Shown: in pieces, positions 7,440-15,519 of the stretch
How the letters are laid out: every line of letters starts with the position of its first letter
Numbering within the stretch: the stretch's first letter is position 1
DNA from: CAYWMP01 sp964459445
Lineage (GTDB): Bacteria; Desulfobacterota; DSM-4660; Desulfatiglandales; HGW-15
DNA: 34,031 bases
Reading direction: 5' to 3'
Assembly: GCA_964459445.1 (NCBI GenBank)
Contig: CAYWMP010000047.1
Location: forward strand, 1-34,031
Translations under genes and position numbers: made by a program
Notes under the pieces: generated by a model
The model's input: only the letters and a program-made list of their open reading frames with translations
The model's database searches: none
What the model was told of the DNA's origin: nothing

Positions 7440-8900
7440 ATGTGGTCAAAATGGGCTTTACTGACTGATCTTTATCAACTCACGATGGTCGGCGGGTACG
7501 TCCAAAGGGGCAAAAGCAAACAGTGGGCGAATTTCGATTATTTCTTCCGAAAAATCCCCGATGAAGGTGGGTATTGCATACTTGCCGGCCTTGAGGATGT
7601 CATTGAGTACATTCGGAAGCTTCGCTTCACCCCGGACGATCTGTCCTATCTTAAGAGTTTGGGTATCTTCCCAAAGACCTTCCTCGACTATCTTGAAGGC
7701 TTCAAGTTTACCGGGGATCTATGGGCCATCCCCGAAGGGACCGTGGTTTTCCCCCATGAACCGCTGCTTAGAGTGACCGCACCCTTGCCCGAAGCTCAGC
7801 TCTTTGAGACAACGTTACTGAATATCATGAATTTTCAGACACTCATTGCGACAAAGGGCGCTCGCGTGCATTGGGCTGCGCAGGGGGATCCCGTTATTGA
7901 TTTCGGACTTCGGCGGGCGCACGGCCCTGACGGCGCGTTGATGGCATCTCGTGCTGCCTATATCGGCGGTGTGGATGCGACCTCCAATGTCCTTGCGGGC
8001 CGCTTATATGGGATACCCGTAAAGGGAACCCATGCCCACTCGTGGGTTGAGAGTTTCCCTAATGAACTTGAGGCCTTTAGAGAATATGCCAAGGTGTACC
8101 CCGATGCCTGTCTCTTTCTTGTTGACACCTATGATACGCTAAAGTCCGGCGTGCCTCACGCGGCACAAGTTGGAAAGGAGATCAAAAAAAAGGGACATGA
8201 CCTCCGAGGTATTCGACTGGACAGTGGCGATTTGGCCTACCTTAGCAAAGAGGCCCGCAAAATATTGAATGAAAGCGGGTTTCCGGATGCAAGCATCGCG
8301 GCCTCGAGTGATCTTGACGAATGGATCATGCAGAGCCTTAAGAGGCAGGGCGCCCAAGTGGATATGTGGGGAGTCGGTACCCGGCTCGTGACGGCTTTTT
8401 CGTGCCCTGCATTGGGAGGGGTCTACAAACTGACCGCCCTTAATGAAAAGGGGGAACGAATGCTCCCAAAAATCAAGCGATCCGATAATCCCGAAAAGAT
8501 AACCAATCCGGGCATGAAAAAGGTAGTTAGGATGTACGACCGGAGGGGGCAAATGAGAGGCGACGTGATCTTTCTGGATGAAGAGGAGATTCCCGAGCAA
8601 CGATGGTTCAGGGCGCATCACCCCATGTACACGCACATTACCAAGAGATACCCTAAACATTTCAAAAGGCGTGAACTACTGGCGCCGATATTTCAAAAGG
8701 GCAAGCTGATTTACAAAAGCCCTTCCCTTCATAAGATCCGGGAACATGCCCAGAAAAACCTTAAAGAGTTGGATGATGCCTACAAGCGCTTTCGCAACCC
8801 TCATACCTACCATGTAAGCCTCAGTCCTTTTCTTTTCAAGACCAAACAGCGTCTGTTGCGACAAGCCTTGAAGTTCGAGACAAGGGCTGTCTCACGCTAA
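7440..8900 (+). CDS. pncB: Nicotinate phosphoribosyltransferase
   Basis: A 486-residue enzyme of the Preiss-Handler NAD salvage route: nicotinate + PRPP + ATP gives nicotinate mononucleotide. Family marks are clear. The N-terminus is LLTDLYQLTMVGGY. The substrate-binding stretch is DFGLRRAHGPDGALMASRAA (154-173). The GTHAHSWVESFPNE segment (197-210) holds the histidine region that is transiently phosphorylated. IRLDSGDLAYLS and the phosphate-binding MWGVGTRLVTAFSCPALGGV follow. AGGAG lies about nine bases before the ATG. It seems to continue the transcription unit of the preceding genes. Its last nine bases overlap the end of mtaB on the opposite strand, so the two genes converge with no room for a separate terminator. 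Confidence 0.95.
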   Translation: MWSKWALLTDLYQLTMVGGYVQRGKSKQWANFDYFFRKIPDEGGYCILAGLEDVIEYIRKLRFTPDDLSYLKSLGIFPKTFLDYLEGFKFTGDLWAIPEGTVVFPHEPLLRVTAPLPEAQLFETTLLNIMNFQTLIATKGARVHWAAQGDPVIDFGLRRAHGPDGALMASRAAYIGGVDATSNVLAGRLYGIPVKGTHAHSWVESFPNELEAFREYAKVYPDACLFLVDTYDTLKSGVPHAAQVGKEIKKKGHDLRGIRLDSGDLAYLSKEARKILNESGFPDASIAASSDLDEWIMQSLKRQGAQVDMWGVGTRLVTAFSCPALGGVYKLTALNEKGERMLPKIKRSDNPEKITNPGMKKVVRMYDRRGQMRGDVIFLDEEEIPEQRWFRAHHPMYTHITKRYPKHFKRRELLAPIFQKGKLIYKSPSLHKIREHAQKNLKELDDAYKRFRNPHTYHVSLSPFLFKTKQRLLRQALKFETRAVSR

Positions 8901-10220
8901 ACCTTTGCGGGCTTTTATCGTTCCAAAGACCCCCGTGCTGTTAGCCTTTTCTATTCCCAGCGGGACAATCTGGTTTCTGAGGTTACTTCCTGAGACGAAT
9001 GTGGCCGGTAGATAATTGTCGGTAATTCCCTCCATGGTCATTTTCTCCTTTTGACACCATCCCTGAACAAGAACCTTGAATTCTTTTCCTATGCAGGAGC
9101 GATAGAAGGATTCCCGTTTTTGTTGCCCAAGATCTCTGAGTTTGGTTGCCCTCTCCTTAATGGTTTTTTCATGGATCTTTTCTTTAAAACGTTCTGCGGG
9201 TGTGCCTTTCCTGGGAGAGAAGGGGAAAACATGGAGGTAGGATACGGGTAAATCCCTGACAAGATTGTAGGTATTTTGAAAGGCCCTATCATCTTCCCCG
9301 GGGAATCCCGCCATGGTGTCGACGCCGATTGCGGCCAAGGGCATTCTTTTGTGGATCAACTCAACGAGTTTTCCAAAGTCCCGCGCAGAATAATGCCGGT
9401 TCATCTTTTCCAAGACGAGGTCATCACCACTTTGCAGGGGAATATGAAAGTGCCTGCAAAGCCAGTCTCCTTCGGCCATCATGGCAACAAGATCCTCTTC
9501 AATCTCATTGGGTTCGATGGAGCTTAATCTTATTCTCAGAGGCAGACGCTCGACGCCAATACGACTGAGTAAATGGATGAGATCCGTGTCCCCATCCAGA
9601 TCAACGCCATATTTTCCAAGGTGTATGCCGGACAGGACCACTTCCTTGTATCCCTCTTCAGAGAGTGTCCTCAGGCTCGATACCACCTGTCCGGCATCAA
9701 GACTTCTCAGGGGGCCCCTTGCATAGGGGACAATACAGTAGCTGCAAAAGGCGTCGCACCCGTCCTGTATCTTCAAAAAGGCCCGTGTTTTTTCGGAGAA
9801 TCCCTTTACAGGAAGCATCTCAAAGGGTGTATCTTGCGAGAAATCTTCCGACGCACAGAATAATGAATCCCTGTGCCCATTTTCTCTGAGGATCTCGGCT
9901 ATGGCCCCTTTTGATGTATTGCCGGCGATAATACCAAGGCCGTCGATTGCTGAGAGTTCTTCGGGAAAGACCTGTGCATAACACCCGACAGCCCCGGTCA
10001 TTGCTGAGGGGTTGTCTTTGATGGCACGTCTGAGGGCTTGTCTGGATTGGTAGGACGCCCTCTGGGTGACGATACAGGTATTGACGAGTACGATATCCGC
10101 TTTTTTATTTTTATCGACTTCCCTATATCCCTCCCCTAGGAGCGCCTCCCTTATGTGGACAGATTCGTACTGATTGACTTTGCATCCGAGGGTTATGATT
10201 TTGAAGGATTTAGTGGTCAT
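8892..10220 (-). CDS. mtaB: tRNA t6A37 methylthiotransferase (radical SAM, MtaB type)
   Basis: A 442-residue methylthiotransferase that converts N6-threonylcarbamoyladenosine at tRNA position 37 to its 2-methylthio form. The N-terminal UPF0004 domain carries the three cluster cysteines Cys13 (TLGCKVNQYES), Cys49 (VNTCIVT) and Cys80 (VGCYAQ). The radical-SAM cluster is CDAFCSYC (Cys155, Cys159, Cys162). A C-terminal TRAM-like domain covers about 375-440. 'LGCKVNQYES' and the overall spacing favour MtaB over MiaB or RimO. No convincing ribosome-binding site precedes the ATG. It follows the NIL-ferredoxin gene by 172 bases on the same strand. Confidence 0.93.
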   Translation of the reverse strand: MTTKSFKIITLGCKVNQYESVHIREALLGEGYREVDKNKKADIVLVNTCIVTQRASYQSRQALRRAIKDNPSAMTGAVGCYAQVFPEELSAIDGLGIIAGNTSKGAIAEILRENGHRDSLFCASEDFSQDTPFEMLPVKGFSEKTRAFLKIQDGCDAFCSYCIVPYARGPLRSLDAGQVVSSLRTLSEEGYKEVVLSGIHLGKYGVDLDGDTDLIHLLSRIGVERLPLRIRLSSIEPNEIEEDLVAMMAEGDWLCRHFHIPLQSGDDLVLEKMNRHYSARDFGKLVELIHKRMPLAAIGVDTMAGFPGEDDRAFQNTYNLVRDLPVSYLHVFPFSPRKGTPAERFKEKIHEKTIKERATKLRDLGQQKRESFYRSCIGKEFKVLVQGWCQKEKMTMEGITDNYLPATFVSGSNLRNQIVPLGIEKANSTGVFGTIKARKGLA

Positions 10221-10237
10221 AAAAATTCGGCGAGTCG

Positions 10238-10295
10238 TTGAGTGGTCCCCTGGTGGAGTGGATCAGATTCATTGAATTACCATTTAACCACTCAA
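10238..10295. repeat. Spaced 9-bp inverted repeat upstream of mtaB
   Basis: TTGAGTGGT (10238-10246) and ACCACTCAA (10287-10295) form a perfect inverted pair about 40 bases apart in the short space between mtaB and the NIL-ferredoxin gene. It could be a weak hairpin in the leader of mtaB or a spaced operator. There is no T-tract, so a terminator is not supported. Confidence 0.35.
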
Positions 10296-10392
10296 TACTT
10301 GAATAGAAGTCTGCTGCCAACCGGACTTTTCGGGGGAATTTCAAACGAATGGCACATAGACAATGAGCAAGAAGGTTATCTGGCAAGAACGA

Positions 10393-10818
10393 CTAAGAGA
10401 GCAAGACCTTGTTGAACTTGACTTCCATGGCTTGAGCCGGACAGGCCATCACACACCATTCACAGGCACTGCATTTATCTTTGTCGAATAAAACGGCCAT
10501 CTCCGGTCTTTCGATATGGAGTGCGCCGGTCGGGCAAACAGCTGTGCAGGCTCCGCATTGAAAGCATGCCTCTTCATCCCGTCTTATATCCTGTCCAATG
10601 TTCTCAACCTTCAACCCCATACTCTTCAGGTATCGAACCCCCCTTTGGAAGTTCTTCTTTTCTCCGCTTAACTCGAGCACCATGAAACCCTCTTTTCGAG
10701 GATAGATTGTGGCCTTAAGGATGTTGAATGAAAGATCGAACTTTCTGACCAGGTTGACAACCACAGGTTCGTTGACCACCTTTGCCGGAAATCTCAAAGA
10801 AAGCATTTTGGAGTACAT
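10393..10818 (-). CDS. NIL-domain ferredoxin, two [4Fe-4S] clusters
   Basis: A 141-residue protein with an N-terminal NIL (ferredoxin-like ligand-binding) domain at about 1-78. Two cluster motifs follow: CFQCGACTAVCP (Cys85, 88, 91, 95) and CSACEWCVMACP (Cys116, 119, 122, 126). The same two-part architecture occurs in the MA1822-type protein. With a COG1900/DUF39 partner, that protein makes homocysteine from aspartate semialdehyde and sulfide in methanogens and some sulfate reducers. That role here is inference, since no DUF39 gene is in the window. I moved the start from an upstream TTG to the ATG at 10818 because AAGGAG (10825-10830) sits six bases before it. A perfect palindrome lies just upstream. 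Confidence 0.88.
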   Translation of the reverse strand: MYSKMLSLRFPAKVVNEPVVVNLVRKFDLSFNILKATIYPRKEGFMVLELSGEKKNFQRGVRYLKSMGLKVENIGQDIRRDEEACFQCGACTAVCPTGALHIERPEMAVLFDKDKCSACEWCVMACPAQAMEVKFNKVLLS

Positions 10819-10849
10819 CTTATTCTCCTTTAAAATCAATAAATTCGCT

Positions 10850-10868
10850 GTGCTATTATATATAGCAC
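10850..10868 (-). promoter_or_regulatory. 19-bp perfect palindrome, candidate operator for NIL-ferredoxin
   Basis: GTGCTAT-TATAT-ATAGCAC lies 32 bases upstream of the NIL-ferredoxin start and 10 bases after the aminotransferase stop. Arms of seven bases are perfect and the centre is TATAT, which can double as a -10 element. The arrangement suggests a dimeric repressor site giving the ferredoxin gene its own control. An RNA hairpin of seven pairs is possible, but there is no T-tract for termination. Confidence 0.5.
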
Positions 10869-10878
10869 GGATCCGACG

Positions 10879-12063
10879 CTACGCCTTCACCCTTTGCATG
10901 GTCCTTTCAAACCCGGGGATGGCCTTTTCGATTGTTTTGTCATCCACGCAATAGGCGATTCTCATATGCCCGGGTCCGCCAAAGCCGCTGCCGGGCACGG
11001 TCAGTATATTCTCCTCCTGAAGCATTCGAACGAATTCCACGTCATCCTCTATCGGAGTCTTTGGGAAAAGGTAGAAGGCCCCGCCCGGTTTGTTGAATTC
11101 ATACCCGCATGCCGCCAACCCCTCACAGAGCATATCCCTTTTTTTCTGATACTCCGCCATGTCTACACTGTCTTCAAGCAGTTCCGCCACCACTCTCTGC
11201 ATCAGTGCCGGCGCATTGACATATCCCAAAACCCGATTGCAAAGCACCATTCCCGCGACAATCATGTCCTTATCTGAGACCCCCGGATTGACGGCGGCAT
11301 ATCCGATTCTTTCGCCCGGCAAGGAGAGGTCTTTTGAGAAAGAGTTGACGACAAAACTGTCCTTGTAGACATTAAAGATGCTCGGAACCTCGATGCCGTC
11401 GTATATGATTCTCCTGTAGGGTTCATCCGAGATAAGGTATAGGGTCTCTCCGATTTTCTCGCTGTTTTTGGTGAGCAATTGGGCGAGCCGTTCAAGTTCT
11501 TCCTGGGTATAGACTCTACCCGTCGGGTTGTTCGGCGTATTAATGAGGATAGCCTTTGTTTTCTCTGTGATTGCATTCTCTATGGCGTCGAAGTCCAGGG
11601 AAAAATCAGGATGTGTGCCGACAACATTGGGCACCCCCTGATGGGTATCCAAATAGAAATTGTATTCTACAAAATAGGGACTGGGTATGATGACTTCGTC
11701 GCCCGGATTGATGATCGTCTTGAGGACGACGTTCAGCGCGCCACCCGCCCCTACAGTCATAACCACGTCATCGGGCCCAAAGGTCGGCTCGTTGTACTTG
11801 CTCAGATAGTCTGCCAAGGCTTGTCTCGTCGCGGGATACCCGGCGTTCGGCATATAGGCATGTTGTCCCGGGGTCCTATCGGCGGTCAGTCTTTCCAAAA
11901 CCTCCAGAAATTTCTGAGGCGGTTCAAGATTCGGATTTCCCAGACTGAAGTCGAAGACATTCTCAGCCCCATACTTGGCCCTTCTCAAATTTCCCTCTTC
12001 AAACATCTTCCTGATCCAGGAAGACTTCTCTATTGCAACTTGCACCTTCTTGGAAGCTGACAT
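10879..12063 (-). CDS. PLP-dependent class I/II aminotransferase
   Basis: A 394-residue fold-type I aminotransferase. Visible marks are FDFSLGNPNLEPP near the N-terminus, VGAGGALNVVLKTIINPGDE (104-123), INTPNNPTGRVYT (174-186), the cofactor-binding aspartate in LISDEPYRR (about 210-218), the PLP lysine Lys244 in SFSKDLSLPGERIGYAA, and GHMRIAYC near the end for the substrate-carboxylate arginine. This is the aspartate/alanine aminotransferase superfamily; substrate cannot be fixed by eye. AAAAGGAGGAG precedes the ATG. It appears to be first in a minus-strand run with the NIL-ferredoxin and mtaB, which would suit a role in aspartate-family metabolism, but that is inference. Confidence 0.88.
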   Translation of the reverse strand: MSASKKVQVAIEKSSWIRKMFEEGNLRRAKYGAENVFDFSLGNPNLEPPQKFLEVLERLTADRTPGQHAYMPNAGYPATRQALADYLSKYNEPTFGPDDVVMTVGAGGALNVVLKTIINPGDEVIIPSPYFVEYNFYLDTHQGVPNVVGTHPDFSLDFDAIENAITEKTKAILINTPNNPTGRVYTQEELERLAQLLTKNSEKIGETLYLISDEPYRRIIYDGIEVPSIFNVYKDSFVVNSFSKDLSLPGERIGYAAVNPGVSDKDMIVAGMVLCNRVLGYVNAPALMQRVVAELLEDSVDMAEYQKKRDMLCEGLAACGYEFNKPGGAFYLFPKTPIEDDVEFVRMLQEENILTVPGSGFGGPGHMRIAYCVDDKTIEKAIPGFERTMQRVKA

Positions 12064-12095
12064 GAATACTCCTCCTTTTCGAGAATCGAAGAATC

Positions 12096-12124
12096 AACAT
12101 AGAGGATTTCCAATTCTTTGTAAA
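12096..12124 (-). promoter_or_regulatory. Promoter of the aminotransferase gene
   Basis: On the minus strand TTTACA (12119-12124), a 17-base spacer and TATGTT (12096-12101) form a plausible sigma-70-type promoter. It lies about 30 bases before the start codon. The -35 matches at five and the -10 at four of six positions. Confidence 0.5.
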
Positions 12125-12567
12125 GTGTCCCATTGCCCCTCTTAAGTCATCAAAACCCTAAATATCGCGGGGCTTTGTCTTGACAGGGGACTTGGGTTTG
12201 TGAGAATAATCGCTTTCCTAAAGAAGCAAGTTGGGATAGACTATTTTTGCAAAAAGCAAATCAAATGCACTCGATTTTGGGCGCCTTTCTGGCCTTTAAT
12301 TGGGAAAATTCATATTGGCCGGTCCTAAAACAAGCGTGATTCGACGAAAATAAAATCGATACAAAATAATATTTTCGTCCCGACACCAATCCAACGGGTA
12401 TTTTCCATCAAGCCATTTGATCCGCTATGATTCCACTTACGTAGACCATAAGATCTTTGGCTGTTGACTAAAGTGATTATGGCCGGGTAATTGCAATCAG
12501 CCCCGGAATCGACCTTTGATTATCACGGCATTCATGACCCGAAAACCAATACCCAAGGCGAGTACAA
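12125..12567. other. Intergenic region between divergent aminotransferase and ispG
   Basis: About 440 bases, AT-rich, with no credible coding frame. It contains an inverted repeat: GACGAAAATA at 12343-12352 and TATTTTCGTC at 12370-12379, 10-bp perfect arms with a 17-base AT-rich centre. That could be an operator or cruciform shared by the two divergent genes. No riboswitch class or tRNA is recognisable. Confidence 0.5.
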
Positions 12568-13635
12568 ATGAGTCCGGATAGAAGCAGAAGAAAAACGCGT
12601 CAGATTTTTGTCGGAAACATTCCCATCGGGGGTGATGCCCCCATTGCTGTTCAGTCTATGACGAATACGGATACGCGAGATGTTTCCTCAACCATCAATC
12701 AGATCCAAGAACTCCATGATGCCGGATGCGAAATCGTTCGGCTTGCAGTGCCGGACCAGGAGGCTGCCGAGGCCTTCAAAAAAATCAAGTCACAGGCGCC
12801 GACCCCGTTGATTGCGGACATACACTTTGATCACCGTCTTGCCGTCGAGTCTTTAAGGGCCGGCGCGGACGGGCTGAGGATTAACCCCGGCAATATTGGC
12901 GGCCGAAAGGCCGTCGAGAAGGTGATTCTTGAGGCCAAAAAGAGGACCGTACCCATTAGAGTTGGCGTAAACGCAGGTTCACTGCCTAAGGAAATTCTCG
13001 AAAAACACGGACACCCCACGCCGGAAGCCATGGTGGAAAGTGCTCAGGAACACATTGCCCTTTTTGAAGAGCTGGGATTTGAGAATTTAAAAATCTCACT
13101 TAAATCCTCAAACGTGCTGAACACGATTACCGCCTACAGGCTTCTGAGCGGGAAAGTGGACTACCCCCTGCATCTGGGAGTCACCGAGGCCGGGACCCTC
13201 ATATCGGGTGCCGTAAAAAATGCCATCGGCATCGGTATTTTGCTCTATGAAGGGATCGGCGATACCCTTAGGGTCTCGCTCTCAAGGGATCCTGTTGAGG
13301 AAATCAAGGTAGCCTATGAAATCCTGCGGGCCCTCGATCTCAGGCATCGAGGCCCGGAAATCATTTCCTGCCCCACCTGTGGCAGATGTGAAATTGACCT
13401 ATTCAATCTTGTTGAAAAGGTTGAAAAGGCCCTCAGCGGGATTACATCCTACCCAAAAGTGGCCATTATGGGTTGTGTTGTGAACGGTCCCGGGGAGGCA
13501 AAAGAAGCCGACATCGGCGTCGCAGGCGGCCGCGGGCAGGGTATTCTTTTCAAGCAGGGCAAGCGGGTCAAAAAGATTCAAGAAGGTGAATTGGCCGATG
13601 TACTCATCAAAGAAGTGAAGGAGATGGTTGAATAA
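12568..13635 (+). CDS. ispG: 4-hydroxy-3-methylbut-2-enyl diphosphate synthase
   Basis: A 355-residue IspG/GcpE, the [4Fe-4S] enzyme that reductively converts methylerythritol cyclodiphosphate to HMBPP in the MEP isoprenoid route. The N-terminal TIM-barrel part shows PIAVQSMTNTDTRDV and GLRINPGNIG. The C-terminal cluster domain has Cys268 and Cys271 (SCPTCGRCEIDL) and Cys303 with Glu310 (GCVVNGPGEAKEADIG), the expected three cysteines and fourth glutamate ligand. Length is that of the compact bacterial form. It lies upstream of proS and relA in the same direction, an arrangement seen in related bacteria. Confidence 0.97.
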   Translation: MSPDRSRRKTRQIFVGNIPIGGDAPIAVQSMTNTDTRDVSSTINQIQELHDAGCEIVRLAVPDQEAAEAFKKIKSQAPTPLIADIHFDHRLAVESLRAGADGLRINPGNIGGRKAVEKVILEAKKRTVPIRVGVNAGSLPKEILEKHGHPTPEAMVESAQEHIALFEELGFENLKISLKSSNVLNTITAYRLLSGKVDYPLHLGVTEAGTLISGAVKNAIGIGILLYEGIGDTLRVSLSRDPVEEIKVAYEILRALDLRHRGPEIISCPTCGRCEIDLFNLVEKVEKALSGITSYPKVAIMGCVVNGPGEAKEADIGVAGGRGQGILFKQGKRVKKIQEGELADVLIKEVKEMVE

Positions 13636-13654
13636 ACAAGATTCCGGTTGAGTA

Positions 13655-13769
13655 TTGCGGGTTGCGGGTTGCTGGATGCTCGTTGCTGATTGCTGACTCT
13701 TGTTTGCTGATTGCTCGTCGGCATTCCAAATCTGAAAACTGAAATCTGAACACTGAAACCTGAAAAAGG
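13655..13769. repeat. Low-complexity repeat tract
   Basis: Between ispG and proS lies a tract of short imperfect direct repeats. First come GTTGC/GATTGCTG units (GTTGCGGGTTGCTGGATGCT...). Then come TCTGAAAACTGAAATCTGAA-like units with a period near 8-9 bases. It is not coding. Similar TTCAG/CTGAA tracts occur at about 19515-19590, 21368-21646 and 24830-24905 in this window. Confidence 0.7.
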
Positions 13770-13788
13770 AGAGGCTTGGATAGGGATT

Positions 13789-15519
13789 ATGCGATACTCG
13801 AAATATTTTATACCGACTTACAAGGAAACCCCCGCGGAAGCGGAAGTCATCAGCCACAAACTGATGCTCAGGGCAGGCCTGGTGAGAAAACTGACCTCCG
13901 GCATTTATACCTATTTGCCCGCCGGGCTTAAATCCATCAAAAAGGTGGAGAATATCATTCGTGAGGAGATGAATCGCTCCGGCGCCATTGAGCTCCTGAT
14001 GCCCGCTGCTCAGCCTGCCGAACTGTGGCAGGAGAGCGGCCGATGGGATTATTACGGCCGCGAGCTCCTGAGGTTTAAAGACCGGCATGACCATGACGGG
14101 TGCATCGGCCCTACCCATGAAGAGGTTATGACCGATCTGGTGAGGCGCGAAATACAATCTTATAAACAAATGCCTATCAATTTTTATCAGATACAAACCA
14201 AGTTCAGGGATGAAATTCGCCCCAGATTCGGCCTGATGCGTTGCAGGGAGTTCATCATGAAGGACAACTACTCCTTTGATGTGGATGACTCGGCCGCGGA
14301 TAAGAGCTATCGCATCATGCATGACACCTACACCAATATATTCAGGCGCTGTGGTTTGAAATTCAGGGCGGTTGAGGCCGACTCGGGAGCCATTGGCGGT
14401 AGCTTCTCCCACGAGTTTATGGTCCTGGCCGATACGGGTGAGGACCAAATCATTAATTGTCTTAAATGCGATTATGCGGCCAACCTTGAAAAGGCAGAGA
14501 TCTCAGCTGAAGACAGTCGGGCGTCGGAATCATCCGGTAAAGACATGAAATCCCTTGAAAGGCTTGAAACCCCCGGCATAAAAACCATCGAAGACCTGAC
14601 GGCCTTTCTTTCCATACCCCCGGAGCATCTGCTCAAAACCCTTATCTTCAATGCCGAAGGGGATGTTGTCGCGGCCCTGGTGAGAGGCGATCACGAATTA
14701 AATGAGATCAAACTCATGCGACTGTTGGATCTTGAACAGATTGAACTGGCCGATCCGGCGCTGGTGGAACAGGTCACCGGCGCTCCCCAGGGATTTGCAG
14801 GACCCGTTGACCTGAAGGTCAAAATATTTGCCGATCGAGCTATCCAGAGCATGACAAATATGATCACCGGAGGCAATGAGAAGGATCTTCATCTCGGCAA
14901 TGTGAATGTAGGCAGGGATTTTGAGGTAGACCAATTTGCTGATCTGCGCTTTGTCACCCCGGACGATTCATGCCCCAGATGCGGCGGCGGCCTGAATTTC
15001 GGGAGAGGAATCGAAGTGGGGCATATATTTAAGCTGGGCACAAAATACAGCAAGGCCATGGGCGCAGTCTATCTCGATGAAAAAGGAAATGAACAACCCA
15101 TCGTCATGGGAAGTTACGGCATCGGCGTCGGCCGCACGGTGGCCGCCGCCATCGAGCAAAATCATGACCAGGACGGGATTATCTTCCCCATACCCATTGC
15201 ACCCTTTGAGGTCGCCATTCTGGCATTGCAAATGCACGAACCTCAAGTGGTTGAGACGGCCGAGAATCTGCATCATGAATTATCTGGTCATGGGATAGAT
15301 GTATTGCTCGACGACAGGGATATCAGGGCCGGCAGCAAATTCAAAGACGCCGATCTCCTGGGAACGCCTATTAGGGTTGATGTCGGAACGCGCAACCTGA
15401 AGGAAGGTCGAATAGAAGTGAAGCTGCGCACCGAGTCAAAGGCCGTGGCTGTGTCCCTTAAGGATGCCTCTGCCTTTGTGCAAAAGACAGTAAAAGACCT
15501 CTATGATTCGCCTAAATGA
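13789..15519 (+). CDS. proS: Prolyl-tRNA synthetase
   Basis: A 576-residue class IIa synthetase of the bacterial type. Motif 2 lies around FRDEIRPRFGLMRCREFIMKDNYSFD (quoted in part; Arg and Glu of the ATP site are present). GPTHEEVMTDLVRREI binds substrate. Motif 3 is GSYGIGVGRTVAAAIEQ. Between them, about residues 225-385, is the YbaK-like INS domain that edits mischarged Ala-tRNAPro. The C-terminal anticodon-binding domain begins near 470. A CPRCGGGLNF sequence near 395-405 resembles part of a small metal-binding loop. The start is MRYSKYFIPTYKETP, as in most family members. Its 3' end overlaps the relA start by 17 bases. Confidence 0.97.
   Translation: MRYSKYFIPTYKETPAEAEVISHKLMLRAGLVRKLTSGIYTYLPAGLKSIKKVENIIREEMNRSGAIELLMPAAQPAELWQESGRWDYYGRELLRFKDRHDHDGCIGPTHEEVMTDLVRREIQSYKQMPINFYQIQTKFRDEIRPRFGLMRCREFIMKDNYSFDVDDSAADKSYRIMHDTYTNIFRRCGLKFRAVEADSGAIGGSFSHEFMVLADTGEDQIINCLKCDYAANLEKAEISAEDSRASESSGKDMKSLERLETPGIKTIEDLTAFLSIPPEHLLKTLIFNAEGDVVAALVRGDHELNEIKLMRLLDLEQIELADPALVEQVTGAPQGFAGPVDLKVKIFADRAIQSMTNMITGGNEKDLHLGNVNVGRDFEVDQFADLRFVTPDDSCPRCGGGLNFGRGIEVGHIFKLGTKYSKAMGAVYLDEKGNEQPIVMGSYGIGVGRTVAAAIEQNHDQDGIIFPIPIAPFEVAILALQMHEPQVVETAENLHHELSGHGIDVLLDDRDIRAGSKFKDADLLGTPIRVDVGTRNLKEGRIEVKLRTESKAVAVSLKDASAFVQKTVKDLYDSPK

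Noticed and set aside
10238..10295. Inverted repeat upstream of mtaB considered as a terminator of the NIL-ferredoxin gene
   Set aside because: The loop is about 40 bases and there is no following T-tract, so it was listed only as a repeat.
13655..13769. Repeat tract considered as a CRISPR array
   Set aside because: Units are under 15 bases, imperfect and without unique spacers; no cas genes are nearby.
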